Assembly: GCA_030637775.1 (NCBI GenBank)
Contig: DAOWFY010000011.1
Coordinates: 1-5,557, forward strand
Source: a bacterium
Lineage (GTDB): Bacteria > Ratteibacteria > UBA8468
Direction: 5' to 3'
Length of the DNA: 5,557 nucleotides
The first letter of the stretch is position 1. Each line of letters opens with the position of its first letter. Under the pieces are notes generated by a model. It had not been told where the DNA came from, did no database searches, and saw only the letters and a program-made list of their open reading frames with translations. A program made the translations under genes and the position numbers. Below, piece after piece: positions 4,995-5,557 of this stretch.

Positions 4995-5557
4995 TAATTT
5001 CCATCGCCAGTGGTAAGGGAGGAACGGGAAAGACTACCATTGCGGTAAATCTTGCCTTATCCTTAAATGGAAAGGTTCAACTTTTAGACTGCGATGTGGA
5101 GGAACCGGATGACCATATCTTTTTGAAGCCAAAGATAACCCAATCCAAAAAAATCTATCTTCCCAAACCTGTAGTTGACCTTAATAAATGCAACTATTGT
5201 GGTAGATGCAGCGAAGTCTGCCAATACAATGCCATCGCCGTGGTAAAAAACAAGGTCCTTATCTTCTATGAGTTATGTCATTCCTGTGGCGCCTGTAAAA
5301 TTGCCTGTCAAGAAGAGGCTATCTTCGAAAAGGAAGTGGAAAAAGGAATAATAGAGGAAGGGATAACAAGAAATATTTTCTTTGCCCAGGGAAAACTGAG
5401 GGAAGCGGAATCATCTCCGGTTCCTTTAGTGAAGGCGGTGAAAAAAAAGATAAAGAAGGGTTATAATGTAATTATTGATTGCTCTCCGGGGACCTCCTGC
5501 CCGGTGGTGGAAGCGGTAAAGGATACAGACTTTTGCCTTCTGGTTACTGAGCCCACC
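4991..5557 (+). CDS. MinD-superfamily P-loop ATPase with inserted ferredoxin domain (3' end outside window)
   Basis: The frame stays open for 189 codons from the ATG at 4991 to the window edge with no stop, so the C-terminus is missing. It shows a deviant Walker A GKGGTGKTT at 8-16 (signature lysine K9), DCDVEEPD at 33-40 typical of this group, then an inserted two-cluster ferredoxin module: C67, C70, C73, C77 and C96, C99, C102, C106. After it the ATPase resumes with DCSPGTSCPV at 163-172 (Walker B/switch II) and a beta strand ending in TEPT at 186-189. This is the COG1149 type. Its fourth cysteines are followed by Gln rather than the usual Pro. Function is not established; these proteins occur in anaerobes, often as tandem pairs, and are thought to couple ATP use to Fe-S or redox chemistry. 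Family members run near 280-290 residues, so roughly 100 residues are missing. The ATGA overlap with the ferredoxin gene implies coupling. Confidence 0.92.
   Translation, partial: MIISIASGKGGTGKTTIAVNLALSLNGKVQLLDCDVEEPDDHIFLKPKITQSKKIYLPKPVVDLNKCNYCGRCSEVCQYNAIAVVKNKVLIFYELCHSCGACKIACQEEAIFEKEVEKGIIEEGITRNIFFAQGKLREAESSPVPLVKAVKKKIKKGYNVIIDCSPGTSCPVVEAVKDTDFCLLVTEPT

Noticed and set aside
4991-5557. MinD-like gene as a recent duplicate of the Mrp gene
   Set aside because: Apart from the P-loop they differ in motifs: inserted ferredoxin versus bridging CPYC, and DCDVEEPD versus DVDIHGPN. They are separate families.

Overview
The window is a compact, A+T-rich stretch of prokaryotic DNA with nine protein-coding genes, all on the + strand. 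Almost every gene touches or overlaps the next. The content (an Mrp-type Fe-S scaffold ATPase, a 2[4Fe-4S] ferredoxin and a MinD-like ATPase with an inserted ferredoxin domain) points to a strict anaerobe with heavy iron-sulfur metabolism. Shine-Dalgarno-like sites, ATGA stop/start overlaps and frequent AGA/AGG arginine codons fit an uncultivated or thermophilic anaerobic bacterium. An archaeon cannot be excluded from sequence alone, and no lineage can be named with confidence.

Layout: (1) 3-851, Mrp/NBP35-type P-loop ATPase, possibly starting upstream of the window; (2) 838-1095, FmdB-type zinc-ribbon protein with a cysteine-rich tail, overlapping gene 1 by 14 nt; (3) 1096-1188, the only real intergenic gap (93 nt), holding a 7-bp inverted repeat and a 12-bp palindrome; (4) 1189-1827, short metallo-beta-lactamase-fold hydrolase; (5) 1836-2561, a LarC protein consisting only of the N-terminal (LarC1) half; (6) 2545-3516, ABC transporter ATPase; (7) 3482-4240, its ABC-2-type permease; (8) 4243-4725, TrmO/TsaA-family protein; (9) 4722-4994, 2[4Fe-4S] ferredoxin with a C-terminal heptad-repeat helix; (10) 4991 to the window end, MinD-like ATPase with an inserted 8-Cys ferredoxin domain, cut by the window edge. 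That last gene has no stop codon inside the window but is unmistakable by translation.

From 1189 onward the genes look like one translationally coupled transcription unit. Two different SIMIBI-class (MinD/Mrp) ATPases bracket the set. Together with a ferredoxin, a zinc ribbon, a metal-dependent hydrolase and a nickel-cofactor (LarC-like) protein, they suggest a role in metal-cofactor or Fe-S handling, with an exporter embedded in the operon. This joint role is inferred from gene content. The individual family assignments rest on visible motifs. The oddest items are the stand-alone LarC1 half fused by overlap to an ABC transporter gene, and the ferredoxin with a regular coiled-coil tail next to its likely ATPase partner.
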